From contig NC_084837.1 of the NCBI RefSeq assembly GCF_033115175.1, forward strand, positions 71,819,266 through 71,883,265: a stretch of DNA of 64,000 nucleotides. Direction: 5' to 3'. A program made the translations under genes and the position numbers. The DNA is from Lepus europaeus. Taxonomy: Eukaryota > Chordata > Mammalia > Lagomorpha > Leporidae. The notes below the pieces were generated by a model. It did not search any database, had not been told where the DNA came from, and was given only the letters and a program-made list of their open reading frames with translations. Numbering within the stretch: position 1 is the stretch's first letter; each line of letters starts with the position of its first letter. Below, piece after piece: positions 1-11,510 of this stretch.

Positions 1-455
1 CGTGTAGGGGAGGGAGAGGAAGAGAGAGAAGGGGGGGGGAGGGGGTGGGGAGAGAGGAGGAGAGGAATGGGAAGAAAGGGGGAGAGGGATGGAAGGGGAA
101 GGGATAGAGGGGGAGGGGTGGAGAGAAAGGGAGAGGGGGTGGAGAGAAAGGGAGAGGGGGTGGAGAGAGGGGGGGTGGAGAGAGAGAAGGGGGGGTGGAG
201 AGAGAGAAGAGGGGGTGGAGAGAGAGAAGGGGGGTGGAGAGAGAGAAGGAAGGGGTGGAGAGAGAGAAGGAGGAGGTGGAGAGAGAAAAGGAGGGGGTGG
301 AGAGAGAGAAGGAGGGGGTGGAGAGAGAGAAGGAGGGGGTGGAGAGAGAGAAGGAGGGGGTGGAGAGAGAGAAGGAGGGGGATGGAGGGTGGAGAGATGG
401 AGGGGAGGAGAGACTGGGAGGGAGATGGGGTGGGGAGATGGGGGTGGGGAGAGAT
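1..455. repeat. GA-rich tract with a 21-bp minisatellite
   Basis: The + strand is almost pure purine with interspersed T. From about 230 to 378 the unit TGGAGAGAGAGAAGGAGGGGG repeats nearly perfectly every 21 bases; before that the unit length is less regular. Because 21 is a multiple of three and the unit has no stop, all three + frames stay open and give false Arg/Glu/Gly-rich reading frames. I regard none of them as a gene. Instability and non-B DNA are plausible but inferred. Confidence 0.9.
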
Positions 456-722
456 AGAGGGGGGGACCTTCCACCTGCTGGTTCACTCCCCAAATCTCTG
501 CAACAGCAAGGTGTGGTCCAGACGAAGCCAAGAGACCATCCTGGTCTCCCTCATGGGTGGAGGGACCCAAATACTTGAGCCATCTTCCACTTCCTTCCCA
601 GGAACATTAGCAGGAAGCTGGATCAAATGCAGAGCAGCCAAGACTCAAACCATTACTCCAATATGGAATGCTGGCATTTCAAGTGGCATCTTAGCCCACT
701 GCACCACAACACTGACCCCAAC
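456..722 (-). mobile_element. old CSINE, antisense
   Basis: The + strand shows the reverse complement of a C-type SINE: a TGGTTCACTCCCCAAAT block, then CATCTTCCACT, GCAGGAAGCTGGATC and a CCCACTGCACCACAA head. Divergence is high and no TSD is clear. The GA minisatellite abuts its 3' side, so the minisatellite may have grown from the SINE's CT-rich tail. Confidence 0.8.
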
Positions 723-1999
723 ATGCATGTTATTTTCCTTATAATTAATCCAGAATAAACAGAATCATAGTTGCGTGAGTTAAACAATGTTTCTCTAAGA
801 TTTTCAGAAGTGATTACTTATTAATGCTGTAATTCAAATTCTTTTACTCTAATGTATAAAGTTCCAATAAGAAAATTAGCATTTAAGTTTATGTTTCCCC
901 AAATTGAATCTCTTCCATGAAGCAGTAACAATCCAAGCATCCTTCACTGAGGATTCACTGTAATGAATGTAGGAGGTTTAACTTTGAGGAAGTAAAATAT
1001 AATCCTTATTATACATGTATTAACTGACAAAAATGCCCTGACACTCACACCATCTCTAAGATACAAGAGTAAAGAAAGTCATCTCTTGTTGAGCTTTTGG
1101 ACCATAAAGGCCTAAGGAAATAGAGTAAGGAATAATACTAGATGAGAGAAAAAGTTTTGCTCAAACAGTAAAATCTAGCTCTAAAAGCAGGAAATTGGGA
1201 TTTTTGAAACTCAACCATCTGTAAGTGATGAAAAATACAATATTCATATGAATAGATTCCCTTTCTTAAAGTCACCCTTGAGCAGAGCAAATGGAAAAAA
1301 AAAAAAAAAAGCTTCCATATATTCCAGATAGGTCTTAACTTACCCTTGGCTTCATCTCATGCAAGGGTTTAAATGGTGGTTTCCTTGTGTAAAAGTCCTA
1401 GTAGGTGTTATGTGTTTATGAAAGAAGGGCAGGAGAGGGAGGAAGAGAAAGAAGAGTAGCAGAGATAATAGCTGGGGCTTTACTCATATATTCCTTTAAA
1501 ATGAATTGCGTCCTTTTTTTAAATATTGCAAATTATATTGCCATGAGTTTTTTTCCTTTAACTTTCAAGTTTAGGTTTTTCATAAAATAATTCACAGAAA
1601 ATAATTCTTCTAATGAAAGAAATGGCAAAGTCAAGAAATGCCAGTTTGTCCAGAGAAAATAAGGAGTTGGCATCAGACACCTTAAGAATGAGGTAACACG
1701 ACATCAAGTTGGAAAAGTTCAGTGACCAGGTAAGTGGGGAAGAGGCCATCCCGAGATTCCACAAGAACTCACCTTACAGTGAAAATGAATGCGCCTGGGT
1801 GCAGATGGCTCAACTTTAGAAAAGGGTTAAATTGCAGGGTCCCTTTAAGGGTCTGAGACCAATCAATCAAGTTAATAGAAGTTAGAGTAGAAGCCCTCTG
1901 CTTCTAATCTCCATGCTCAAACTTGTCCTATATGCCTTGTTTTTCTTCCAACTCTGCTTTTCCTTCCCCTTTGGAGACAAACTACTATACTATTAGGGA
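723..1999. other. no recognisable feature
   Basis: AT-rich single-copy-looking sequence with an A-run near 1294-1311. No open frame, RNA gene or clear repeat was recognised. Confidence 0.5.
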
Positions 2000-2115
2000 A
2001 ATAGATTCAAATCCCAGCTCCCTTTCTATCTAGCATCAAGTCACTTCTCCTTCCTACGACTCCACCTCCAGATCCGTAAGATGCAGGTGATGGTGCCTTC
2101 CTCCAAGCTGCTGTG
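2000..2115 (+). mobile_element. possible MIR SINE fragment
   Basis: The order TTCAAATCCCAGCTCC, then AAGTCACTTCTCC, then CCAGATCCGTAAGATG follows the central part of the mammal-wide MIR consensus. It is short and diverged. Confidence 0.45.
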
Positions 2116-3309
2116 CAGTGAAGTATGCCTGTCTACTCAGTTCACTCCATTAGAGTGTCTTCCTCCCCTCCTCCACAGTCTGCCTTTCTCCCTCCTTTCT
2201 CCTCTTTCAGTCTCCCAGCTTCCCTTCCTGTTCCCCTAACTTTTCCTGTTTCTCACTCAGGCACTTTCTCCCCAACCCAACTCACCTTCTCTAGGAGGAA
2301 TAATCCGACCATGAATGGAGAGATGGTCTGCCTTGATGGCAACCCCAGCGTGGACTTAAAGTCCACCTGCTTACTCAGTTGAAGGCCTAAGGGTAGGAAG
2401 CTAGGATGATAGAATGAAGGAGCCAGTCACTTCTCGCCTCTTGCTGTCCCCTTCCTCCTTCTGGCTCTGAGGCTTAAGAGCAGAGCCTTAGCAAATCCTT
2501 CACACTTGAAGGTGGTGACCACGGAGTCACACCCACTGCGACCCACAATATCACCCGAGGAGTCCAGGTGGTAGCCCTCTGATGGCAGCTGGCAGTGGGA
2601 AACTAAAACACAGCACTAGGACCACACAATAGGAACATCTCCGTGACGCAGGGTAAGCTCAGCCTTGGGAAGAGGTAAGGACAAAGTCCAAGCTCTGTCC
2701 TGCATGTGTGAGCTTGGAGCATGAACGTGAAGGTGGGAGGCATGGGGAATGCTTTAATCGCATTTGGTATCAGTGACAGCTGCCTGCAGCCACTGTACTT
2801 GGAGACAGCAGGCATTACACAAAAGCAGAAGTGAGATATATTTAAGCCAATCTCTGTGTGTAAGCATGTGAGTGCACATGTCTGAGTGTGATAGTTAGTA
2901 CAGCCAGATTTATCAATTACTCAGCAACTATATCTATTTACAATGCCTCACAGTAAGTTGTTACATTTTCTGTGCAATATCTATCAGTCTGGTCTTGTTG
3001 GGAGCTGCCACGTCCTCACGGATGCCTGTGGACTGTCAGGCGTGCAGTCATTACCCAGCCACTCATGTTAAAGCTTCCCTGCCTCCCGGTGTTTATTCCC
3101 TGCTCACTCTCGCCTTGATCTCGTGGCTGCCTTTTCTTTCTGTCAGCCTGCTCTCGCTGCCTCTTTTGTGCATTTCCGCTCCTTCTCCTCACCCCGTCCT
3201 TTCTTTCCTGCTTCAGTCATGTTCCTTTCCCTTCTCACTTGCCTATTTCTGCTATGCTAATCCAGAGCCCCAGAATTTGGTCCTGTTAAGCTCGCCACCG
3301 CCAGCAAGT
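2116..3309. other. no gene seen; pyrimidine-rich patch
   Basis: About 2157-2290 is rich in CCT/TTCC. The rest looks single-copy. Short open frames here have no recognisable motif or homology and I treat them as chance. Confidence 0.5.
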
Positions 3310-3470
3310 TCTTCCTTCTGAGCTCCAGTTTCCTCATCAGTAAACACCAACAATCAAGAAACTTGTAGGATCGTTGGGTAAAACACAACAGGCCATGCTC
3401 TAAGGGAATTAGCACAGTGTTTCCTACCAGCGTTGGCACTCAATAAAGGAGTGCTATTATTTTTTATTAC
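3310..3470 (+). mobile_element. MIR SINE, 3' part
   Basis: CAGTTTCCTCATCAGTAAA and the distal CACTCAATAAAGGAGTG match the conserved core and tail of MIR in the right order and spacing. Confidence 0.6.
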
Positions 3471-3869
3471 TTTATTTCTTAGCTCTCCACGTGTAGAAAA
3501 ACCCATCAAATTTTGGAGCCATCTCTTCCCCCAACTGATGTTCAATCAAACATTTATCAGGAGGGAGAATGGAGAAATATGACAGAGGGAAGGGAGTCAC
3601 CAAGCCTGCCTTAAGGCCTGACAGATGGCAGATTCCAAACTGAGAACTTTTCAAAGGAAAAGAAGGGCTTGATAAATTAAACAAGGTACACACAGGCAAA
3701 AGGAACAGCATGTGGAAAAGACCAGAAGGGAAGGTTGGGGGAGCAGTAACTGTCAAAGCAACCAGATCAGAGAGGCATGGGAAGACTGTTGTGTAACAGA
3801 ATTTGCAAGGGAGGTAGACAAGAGTTGGATCCCAAAAGACATCTTCTTCTTCATCACTGAACCCATCAT
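3471..3869. other. no recognisable feature
   Basis: Looks single-copy on both strands. I see no repeat, RNA or credible coding signal. Confidence 0.4.
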
Positions 3870-4070
3870 CACATCATTCGCCAGGTACTTAGCCTTGCGC
3901 TGAGTATTTCATGTGTATTATCTTATTTAATCCTCACCAAACCTCTGCAGGGAGGAACTGCCACTACCTCCATTTACAGATGAGGAGACACACAGCATTA
4001 CTGCTGTCAAGATGGTGTGATTGATCCTGCAGATAATGGGGAGGCAAGAGTACAATGGTACAATTAGAAT
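3870..4070 (-). mobile_element. MIR SINE, antisense
   Basis: The sequence ATGTGTATTATCTTATTTAA, then CTCCATTTACAGATGAGGAG, is the reverse complement of the MIR core and 3' part. Confidence 0.65.
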
Positions 4071-4409
4071 CCAGCCCCCCCTTGTCCATTGTCATTGCCC
4101 TTGCTCCCTTGTGTCTCTATTCCACTCCATGCTGTCAAAGTTTTTAGGTAGGTTACTCTCACAGCATAAGCTGGCATGGGAAGAAATCAGTGGGTGCAGG
4201 ACCCAGTGACAACAGGCAAGCAGAACTGGATTCTAGAAATGTTTCCACAGTAGAACTGGCAGAGTTTATGAATGTTTCGTAGAATGGGTTATGGAACAAG
4301 GTTGATTTTAGGTTCTTGCCTTGGGACACTACGAGGATAGAGATGCCATTAACTATGATAACAATAGCAGTGAAGGGAGAAACACTGTGGCCTTCCCACC
4401 ACGCCCTCT

Positions 4410-4485
4410 TCACTGAGGCACACAGCACAGTGCACGGAACAGAGCAGGCACTCAACAAACATTAGCCAAGTAAATAAAATGACAG
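4410..4485 (+). mobile_element. possible MIR/L2 tail
   Basis: AGAGCAGGCACTCAACAAACATT resembles the shared MIR/L2 3' end. The match is too short to assign a family. Confidence 0.35.
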
Positions 4486-4490
4486 AGGAG

Positions 4491-4818
4491 GGGCCGGTGC
4501 TGTGGCGTAGCAGGCAAAGCCACTGCCTGCAGTGCCAGCATCCCATATGGGCACCGGTTCAAGTTCCGGCTGCTCCACTTCTGATCCAGCTCTGTAGTAT
4601 GGCCTGGGAAAGCAGTGGAAGATGCCCCAAGTGCTTGGGCCCCTGCACCTGTGTGGGAGACCCAGAAGAAGCTCCTGGCTCCTGGCTTCGGATCGGCAAG
4701 GTCCGGCCACTGCAGCCAATTGTAGAGTGAACTAGCGGATCGAAGACATCTCTCTCTCTCTCTCTTTCTCTCTTCTCTCTCTCCTTCTAACTTTCAAATA
4801 AATAAATCTTTTTTAAAA
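4491..4818 (+). mobile_element. CSINE, full length
   Basis: It runs from the GGGGCCGGTGCTGTGGC head through the B-box-like GGTTCAAGTTCC, the AAGTGCTTGGGCCCCTGCACC block and a CT-rich 3' end to AAATAAATAAATC and a poly(A) tail. C-type SINEs are tRNA-derived, transcribed by RNA polymerase III and mobilised by L1. A second SINE has inserted just after its tail. Confidence 0.93.
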
Positions 4819-4831
4819 AAATCACTCTTTA

Positions 4832-5214
4832 GGCCGGCGCCGTGGCTTAACAGGCTAATCCTCCGCCTTGCGGCGCCGGCACACCGGGTTCTAGTCCCGG
4901 TCGGGGCACCGATCCTGTCCCGGTTGCCCCTCTTCCAGGCCAGCTCTCTGCTGTGGCCAGGGAGTGCAGTGGAGGATGGCCCAAGTACTTGGGCCCTGCA
5001 CCCCATGGGAGACCAGGAGAAGCACCTGGCTCCTGCCATCAGAACAGCGCGGTGCGCCGGCTGCAGCGCGCCTACCGCGGCGGCCATTGGAGGGTGAACA
5101 AACGGCAAAAGGAAGACCTTTCTCTCTGTCTCTCTCTCTACTGTCCACTCTGCCTGTCAGAAATTAAAAAAAATAAATAAATAAAAAAAGAAAGAAAAAA
5201 AATTTAAAAAAAAA
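4832..5214 (+). mobile_element. CSINE (young CSINE2-like) with 11-bp TSD
   Basis: A GC-rich, well-preserved copy (GGCCGGCGCCGTGGC head) ends in a long A-rich tail. ATCACTCTTTA at 4821-4831 is repeated at 5215-5225, so both ends are exact. It inserted directly behind the SINE at 4491. Confidence 0.95.
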
Positions 5215-5225
5215 ATCACTCTTTA

Positions 5226-5827
5226 ACTCTTTTATATAAATAAATAAATCTTTAAAAAATCAGAGAGGAAACAAACGTCCTCTCAGTAAGTAAGGCACAT
5301 GTTTCCCAAATATGATGGTCAATAATATTTCATGTTATATCTACAAACTATATTGAATTGGTTAAAAATTAAAATATTTAATATGTATGCTTAATATCTA
5401 GTTAGAACTAAATGTTAATATTTAAAATATTTCATGTTAATAAGAGGTTACCAATTTCTTTCACGTCTTTTCATTAGAAATCTTATAAACACGATACTGG
5501 CTTCTAATTCTCACACTTGCCCTGCCTGACAAGCATCTGGAATACGTAAATAAGTTTTATTTCAAAGGGAGCTACAATTTCCAGCTTATTTTTAAATGGT
5601 TAAGTCTTTTCCCACTAAATAAATTTGTAATTTTCTGTGTAAGAACAAAATAAAGTTCTCATTGCACAAAAACGTCCTACAGGCAAACACACAAAAAGTC
5701 ACTTGATCCCTCAGTTTTAAAGATCCATACAATATGAGACGATATCATAGCACAAGATAGAGAAATATCGGTTAAATCACTGAGTTTCATTTTGCAGTAA
5801 AGGCCAGCAAAGCACAACACCTGAGCA

Positions 5828-5860
<33 letters not shown>

Positions 5861-8699
5861 GGTGTGTGTGGGCACAGGTGTTCGTAATCCCATACGAACA
5901 CCTGTATTTCCACCTCTCCTTTCTAATAAGCCTTCAGCCCCCAATTAATGTTCTCACCAGTTTCCACTTTCTTCAAAACAGCTAATTGTTAACCTGGGAC
6001 TGAAGATATTCTCAAGTCTACCAGCCACACAGCTAGAAGGATCTATTTCTCCTTGCAGACAAATCTTAGCCCTGAAAACACAACCTCAAGCCCCAAGTGA
6101 CCACTCAGTGCAAACTGTTCACATCCAAAACATGAATTTTTCAGAGAATAACCAATATCTCAAATAGGTGAGCTAAATACCAATTCTTTGGGAAAAAAAA
6201 TTCAACTACAACCAAAGGAAGAGACAAAGACCCACAAAACAAAATAAACTGGTATCTGGGCTACTCACATAAGTCATTTAATAGAATAAAAATCTGCATT
6301 TCAAATAAAAAAAGAAAATGTCATGTATCCCCTATCCCCAACTAATTTCTCCCAAAATTGTTTTTTAGTAAGAGGATAACAGTCAAGAATATTTTCTAAA
6401 CCTCAACCACCCTGATGCAAACAAAACAGGAATCTGGAAAAAGGAAACAGCAGGTCTCAACCAGCCCAGAGCTAACTTTCCATTCGATCACACTAACCAT
6501 TGACTGCTAACCCACCATTGATCTCACTAACCCACCAACTCACCTCAGACTGCACCTAACCTGTTCCCCCAGAAGGGAGATTCCCCAGCAGTGCAGGAAG
6601 TTCAAACAGGGATCCATTCCATGGCCATATCAGTGAGGAAAGCAAGGCTAAACCGCCGGCTCAAGTAATTGCATAGAAAACAAAGTAGGTCTCCAGGGGA
6701 CATTCTTAAAAACCTGAGATCAACTCCCGGAAAAACACTCTTGACCGCTTACCGCGACCGGAAGCTGCTAGGTGACAACCAGACCGAGTATCTCATCAGA
6801 AAAAGAGGAAGAGGTTGTGAGAGGGCAGCTTCACCAGTCCTGAGGAACTGGGGGAGAAAAACGCTCCCCGGGAAAACGCCAGAAGCCGGGAAGCACCTCT
6901 CCTCCTGTACTTGCCTGCCACTGGTGTCAGGGCAGAACTGGTTAATCCTGGAGAAACAAAAGGAAGCTCCCAGGAGGCTGGCTCCTGGGATGGCTGCTTC
7001 TGTGGGAACCAAGAGTTCAGGAGAGTGGAAGTGAAGGCGGGAAGAGGGCGCCAAGCACCATGGTCGCTCACCATGTACCAGCCCTCGACTGCTGAAAGCA
7101 AGCATCTTTTCGGTTCCCACCTGTTTGCTCAGAGCGCAGGCAAGTAGCAGCAGGGCTTTTTTCAATCATCACAAATGAAGTCCAGCTCTTTGGGATGAGA
7201 GCTGAGCACACCCAGGCACGTCTAATATGAAAAGCAATGATACTTCTTCTTTCCCGACATCCTCCACTTCAGCCCAGAGGAAGCGAACGTTAACCCTGAG
7301 ACTACTGAAGAACAAACATGCCTAGGAAATGGATTTACTTATTTATTTATTTATCTTTAGTTTGGAATCGTTGTGAGGGGCTTCTGGTTTTCAAGGTGGG
7401 ATTAGAGGAAAACAAAATATTTTGGTTTACGAATATTTGTGAAAGGAAGGATATGGCTCCTCTTTAGGAGGCCTAAAAGCCATTTAGGGATTTGCCAAAG
7501 GTTGCATCAGATTTGCCAGTTAAGCACGGAAACCAAATGGGTTTCACCCGCATGTCTGTAACCACAGCAGGCTGACCCCGGGTGCATCATCAGCCCCACT
7601 GCCGTCTCAGCTGCCCCTCAGGTCTGCAGAGAGGCAGAGGGGAGGACCTTTCCCTCCAAGTCTTCACAGCAGCGCAAAACCACAGATTTCTGGAAATGAG
7701 AGCGATGGATTTTTTCCTTACATGATAAAGAGGACTAAGGACAGTGTGGAGAAGGAACCATCATTTCTTTGTTTAAAATGAAAAACAATTTTAAGCAGCA
7801 CAAAAAAATGAAGTATAACCTCTGTATCATTTTTTTCCCTAAGCCAGAATGCCCTTTCCTTGATGTACAATAAAAACTGTTAACTGCTAAGCCAACTGAA
7901 ACCCTTGTGTGGACAGCACACGCTCTTCCCAACAAGACAGCTTTCTGAGCCACCACCTCCAGGTAGCCCACCTCACAACCAGTTCTTCTCCATGAAGAAC
8001 TTTCCCTGGCAGAAGTTTCAACGATTTAGGAACAGAGCTGTCAGAGGTAACCCCTACCTTAGAATACCCTTTGGTGTGGGCATTTGCTTGATTCTCTGCA
8101 AATTTCACCTCTACCATAACACAGACTCCTATAGAGCAGTTAGCCTGGAGCAGCTGTTGCGAGTCTGTGGTCCACCAGGAGAAACTGCCCTAAGAGGCGG
8201 CCACCGGAGGAAGGGAAACAGCATTGCAGGGTTCTCAGTGCTGGGTGTGGGAGACACCTGCTGGAACAGGAGGAGGTAACGCAGCTGTGAGGTGGCTGCC
8301 GGCCCAGCATCACACAGGCCACCTGATCTGGGGTGTTGTCCTGGCTGAACTGCTTGTCCACACATCTATCAGCAAAAGTCCACGCCTTCCGGCATGGCTG
8401 GGAAAGGAAGAGCATGAGCCTGGAGAAGGCACAAAGTAAGAAAGAGGCCTGGGAAGATGGTGGTGTGGGAGCCGGGACTGAGACAGAAGTGAAGGAACTG
8501 CTCTCTGCCCTGGGCCCCACCACAGGTCCCGCCCCCGTTCCACCCCCGCGCCATTTTTCAACCTGTCACACTGGCAATACTATGTTTAGTAATTCCCTTT
8601 GTGGAAGAAGACATAAGGAAATTAGCTTCTTCACCTACATCGCTCATGGGAGTTCATATTGATAAAATATGCGTAAGAGAAAACTAAGTAATGCCTATC
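5226..8699. other. long stretch without a recognisable gene
   Basis: Apart from an AAATAAATAAATC scrap near 5240, a T-run at 5833-5860 and a short TTTA tract near 7335, this looks like ordinary non-repetitive DNA. Several 100-140 codon open frames lie near 6670-7165 and 8130-8660 on both strands. They overlap one another, start at random and show no domain, so I do not call them. Confidence 0.5.
5833..5860. repeat. T28 homopolymer
   Basis: An uninterrupted run of 28 T, followed by a short GTGTGTG. It could be the remnant tail of an antisense retroposed sequence, but no body is recognisable next to it. Confidence 0.9.
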
Positions 8700-9240
8700 A
8701 ATTACCCAAATGCATGGTTCCGTTTCCCGGGAATTTACCTTCCCGATACTCACACACCTGTGCCAACATATTTGCCAATGTGTTCATTGTTGCCCTGTCC
8801 CTGACAGCAAACATAAATCAAGAAAAAGGGTTTAGGTGCAGGGGACTGCCTAAATAAGATAAGGTGTATTCATACAAAAGATCACTGTATAGCCATCAAG
8901 AAAGGATAGAATTGGGGTGAAAAATCTAAGCATCGGGTTTCAGATCTGGCCCGGCAAGTGATGGACAAGCGGACTCAGCGATTTCCCAAGCCTCTCCAGG
9001 TCTCAGTTTCTCATCTGTAAAAAGGTGATCATTACAGCTCTTACTCCATAGGATTGTTGCCACTGAAGCAGCTCCTGGGACATTGCAGAGACTCAACAAA
9101 CGTGTGTGTGAATAAAAGAGGCCCCTTCAGACCCATGTAGAAAGACATCCGTGATGTCTGGGCAAGGGAATAGTGAAGTTGCAGAAGAATTATATGTAGG
9201 GTCATCTCATTTGTTAAAAATATTTCAAAAATGCTTGCTG
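8700..9240 (+). mobile_element. old L1 (L1ME-type) 3' fragment, split by a MIR
   Basis: The piece near 8780-8905 (CAGGGGACTGCCTAAATAAG, then CATACAAAAGATCACTGTAT) and the piece near 9130-9240 (AGAAAGACATCCGTGATG, then GGTCATCTCATTTG) follow consecutive parts of an old mammalian L1 ORF2-end/3' UTR pattern. The MIR at 8925-9118 lies between them. The start is approximate. Confidence 0.6.
8925..9118 (+). mobile_element. MIR SINE inside an old L1
   Basis: TCTCAGTTTCTCATCTGTAA is the diagnostic MIR core, followed by CATAGGATTGTTGCCA and ACTCAACAAACG in consensus order. Confidence 0.75.
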
Positions 9241-9284
9241 TTTTATTATTTCCTCCTACTGAAATATAAGCTATCTTTAGTAAG

Positions 9285-9350
9285 GACTTATTTTTTATCT
9301 CCAGTGTGTCGATAATAGGTGCTCAGTAAATATTTGTTGATTGAATGAAT
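9285..9350 (+). mobile_element. MIR/L2 3' end scrap
   Basis: ATAGGTGCTCAGTAAATATT with TTGATTGAATGAATGA is the ending shared by MIR and L2. Only this tail is visible. Confidence 0.5.
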
Positions 9351-9380
9351 GATAATAAGGGGTCTCTATAAGAAGAAATT

Positions 9381-9692
9381 TTTTAAGATTTATTTTATTT
9401 ATTTGAAAGGCAGAGTTACAGAGAGAGAAGGAGAGACAGAAAGATCCTCCATCCTCTGTCTCACTCCCTAAATGGCTGCAATGGCCAGAGATGGGCCAAT
9501 CCAAAGCCAGGAGCCAGGAACTTCTTCAGGGTTTCTCACATGGGTACAGGGGCCCAAGCACTTGGGCCATCCTCTAGGCACGCTAGCAGGGAGCTGGATT
9601 GGAAGTGGAGTAGCCAGGATTTGAACCAGTGCCCAAATGGGATGTCAGTGCCACAGGTGCAGCCTAACCCGCTGTGCCACAGCCCTAACCCC
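9381..9692 (-). mobile_element. CSINE, antisense, with 11-bp TSD
   Basis: The reverse-complement SINE begins with TTTTTTAAGATTTATTTTAT (tail) and ends at the tRNA-like head near GCCACAGCCCTAACCC. AAGAAGAAATT at 9370-9380 recurs at 9693-9703, marking the insertion limits. Confidence 0.93.
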
Positions 9693-9703
9693 AAGAAGAA
9701 ATT

Positions 9704-10589
9704 ATTAATAGCAATTACCTCTGAGGAATTGGAGTGAAGGGAGAGGCTGGTGGACCCTGGGAGAAACATTTCCTTTGTTCCGCCCACTCTGCACTGTTTG
9801 AATTTCTTACTGTGAGCTTGTGCACCTTTCAATGCAAACGCAGCACCAGAAGACAGAGGTTTCATTTACAGGAAACAACCAGAGCTTGCCTCTCCTAACA
9901 GCAGACAGATCACAGGCCCAAGAGACGACTGTCCCTGCAAGCTGTCAAGTTCATGTGTCAGAAAGCAACTGACAAAGGAAGAAAAACACATGCTCACTTT
10001 TTCTTCCATTGATCTTACCAAAGTTATCCCTGCAATCTTCAGGCTGGATCCTCTGCCCTAGTCCATCAGGACCCCTCTCCATCATCTCAGCGTCAACTCC
10101 ACTCTCCACAGGGGCATCGCCCTTGGGCTCTCTCTTTATGTGAATCTTTCCCTGTATCTCCTCACTTGACTTTCCCAGTTTACATGCTACTGCCCCAGAG
10201 CCCCTCCGGACTATGTTGGGGATTCTCTACCAGCACGTATCCTACAACAACTTCTGTCTCCCCTTCAGGAGTATGGGCCACCCGAGGCATGGGCTATGAC
10301 AGCTGTTTCTACAGTTGTGTACACACATGTGCATGCACGCATGTGCGTGTACACACACACACACTCACACACACATCCCAGAGCCCTGCAACGTAAATGA
10401 GTAAATGCATGTTAAGGAGCCACGTGTTCTGATTCTAAAGATACCGGGAACACTCCATTTGCCCTAATGTCCCTAATAGCAGAAAAAGTCCATGTGCCTT
10501 GTCACCATGCTCCCTGAAATTCCAACACTAGAGACATAGTTCTCTTATCCACTAAGCATATTCTTTTTAAGTGCTTGTACTCATTGGAT
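9704..10589. other. no gene seen; contains a CA/TG microsatellite
   Basis: Imperfect alternating TG/CA sequence lies at about 10311-10377 (GTACACACACACACACTC). The flanks look single-copy, with no credible coding frame. Confidence 0.6.
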
Positions 10590-10845
10590 CAGAGAGATAC
10601 AATGTTTATAGCAGCACTGGTCACAATAGCCAAAATATGGAATCACTAAAGTGTTTGTTATTGGATGAAGGGATAAAGAATATGTGAGATAGATAGATAT
10701 ACATATATTTATATATATATACACACACATATATACAACAGAATATTATTCAGCTTCAAAAAAGAATGAAATTATCTCATTTTCAGCAAAATGGTTAAAA
10801 CTGGAAAACATTGTGTTGAGTGAATTTTTAATAGTAAAAATGGTT
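10590..10845 (+). mobile_element. L1 fragment (ORF2 3' end/3' UTR)
   Basis: TAGCAGCACTGGTCACAATA, then GGATGAAGGGATAAAGAATA and GAATATTATTCAGCTTCAAA are hallmark L1 ORF2-terminal sequence. The middle has expanded into an AT/CA tract (10685-10740). Confidence 0.8.
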
Positions 10846-11140
10846 AAAATGGCAAATGTTATGTTTCATAGGTTTTTACCACAATTTTTTCAAGACAGTT
10901 CTGCTTTTCCTTTGTAAAGAGTAGGAAGAAGGGTACTCGGGAAGCTCCCCCCCTCTGGAGGGATATTAGCGGCAGACTGCAAGGCCTTGCCAGCCAGGAA
11001 ACTTATTTTAAATTCTCACTGTAGGATATTAAAAAAAAACATACTCTTATTCCCTTTACCAAAGGTATCTTAGCAGGGCTAAATCTTTAAACACCATTAG
11101 GCAGCATGTACACTGTCAGAATGTCTGAAAGTCTGTTTTG

Positions 11141-11493
11141 TTTTGTTTTTTTTCTTTTTTTGACAGGCAGAGTGAACAGTGAGAGAGAGAGACAGAGAGA
11201 AAAGTCTTCCTTTTTTCCATTGGTTCACCCCTCAGTGGCCGCTGCAGCAGGCGCACTGCACTGCCAGCGCGCTGCACTGATCTGAAGCCAGGAGCCAGGT
11301 ACTTCCTCCTGGTCTCCCATGGGGTGCAGGGGCCCAAGTACTTGGGCCATCCTCCACTGCCCTCCCGGGCCACAGCACAGAGCTGGACTGGAAGAGGAGC
11401 AACCAGGACAGAATCCGGCACCCCAACCAGGACTAGAACCCGGGGTGCCGGCGCCACAGGCGGAAGATTAGCCTAGTGAGCCGCGGCGCCGGC
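11141..11493 (-). mobile_element. CSINE2-like, antisense, with TSD
   Basis: A GC-rich copy in reverse. The poly(T) tail is at 11141-11160 and the head ends with GCCGCGGCGCCGGC. CTGAAAGTCTGTTTT (from 11125) and CTGAAAGGCTGTGTTTT (from 11494) form an imperfect duplication. Confidence 0.93.
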
Positions 11494-11510
11494 CTGAAAG
11501 GCTGTGTTTT

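Noticed and set aside
67-744. 225-codon frame rich in Arg/Glu/Gly
   Set aside because: It is the purine minisatellite plus an antisense SINE read through; the other + frames are equally open, so the frame is not a gene.
4479-4730. Open frames over SINE bodies (also at 8-10 other sites)
   Set aside because: CSINE bodies are open in several frames by composition (repeated LGPCT, GSWLQI-type words). These are repeat translations, not genes.
6669-7165. Overlapping 121- and 138-codon frames on opposite strands
   Set aside because: No homology recognised, no splice structure, and both strands open at once suggests composition only.
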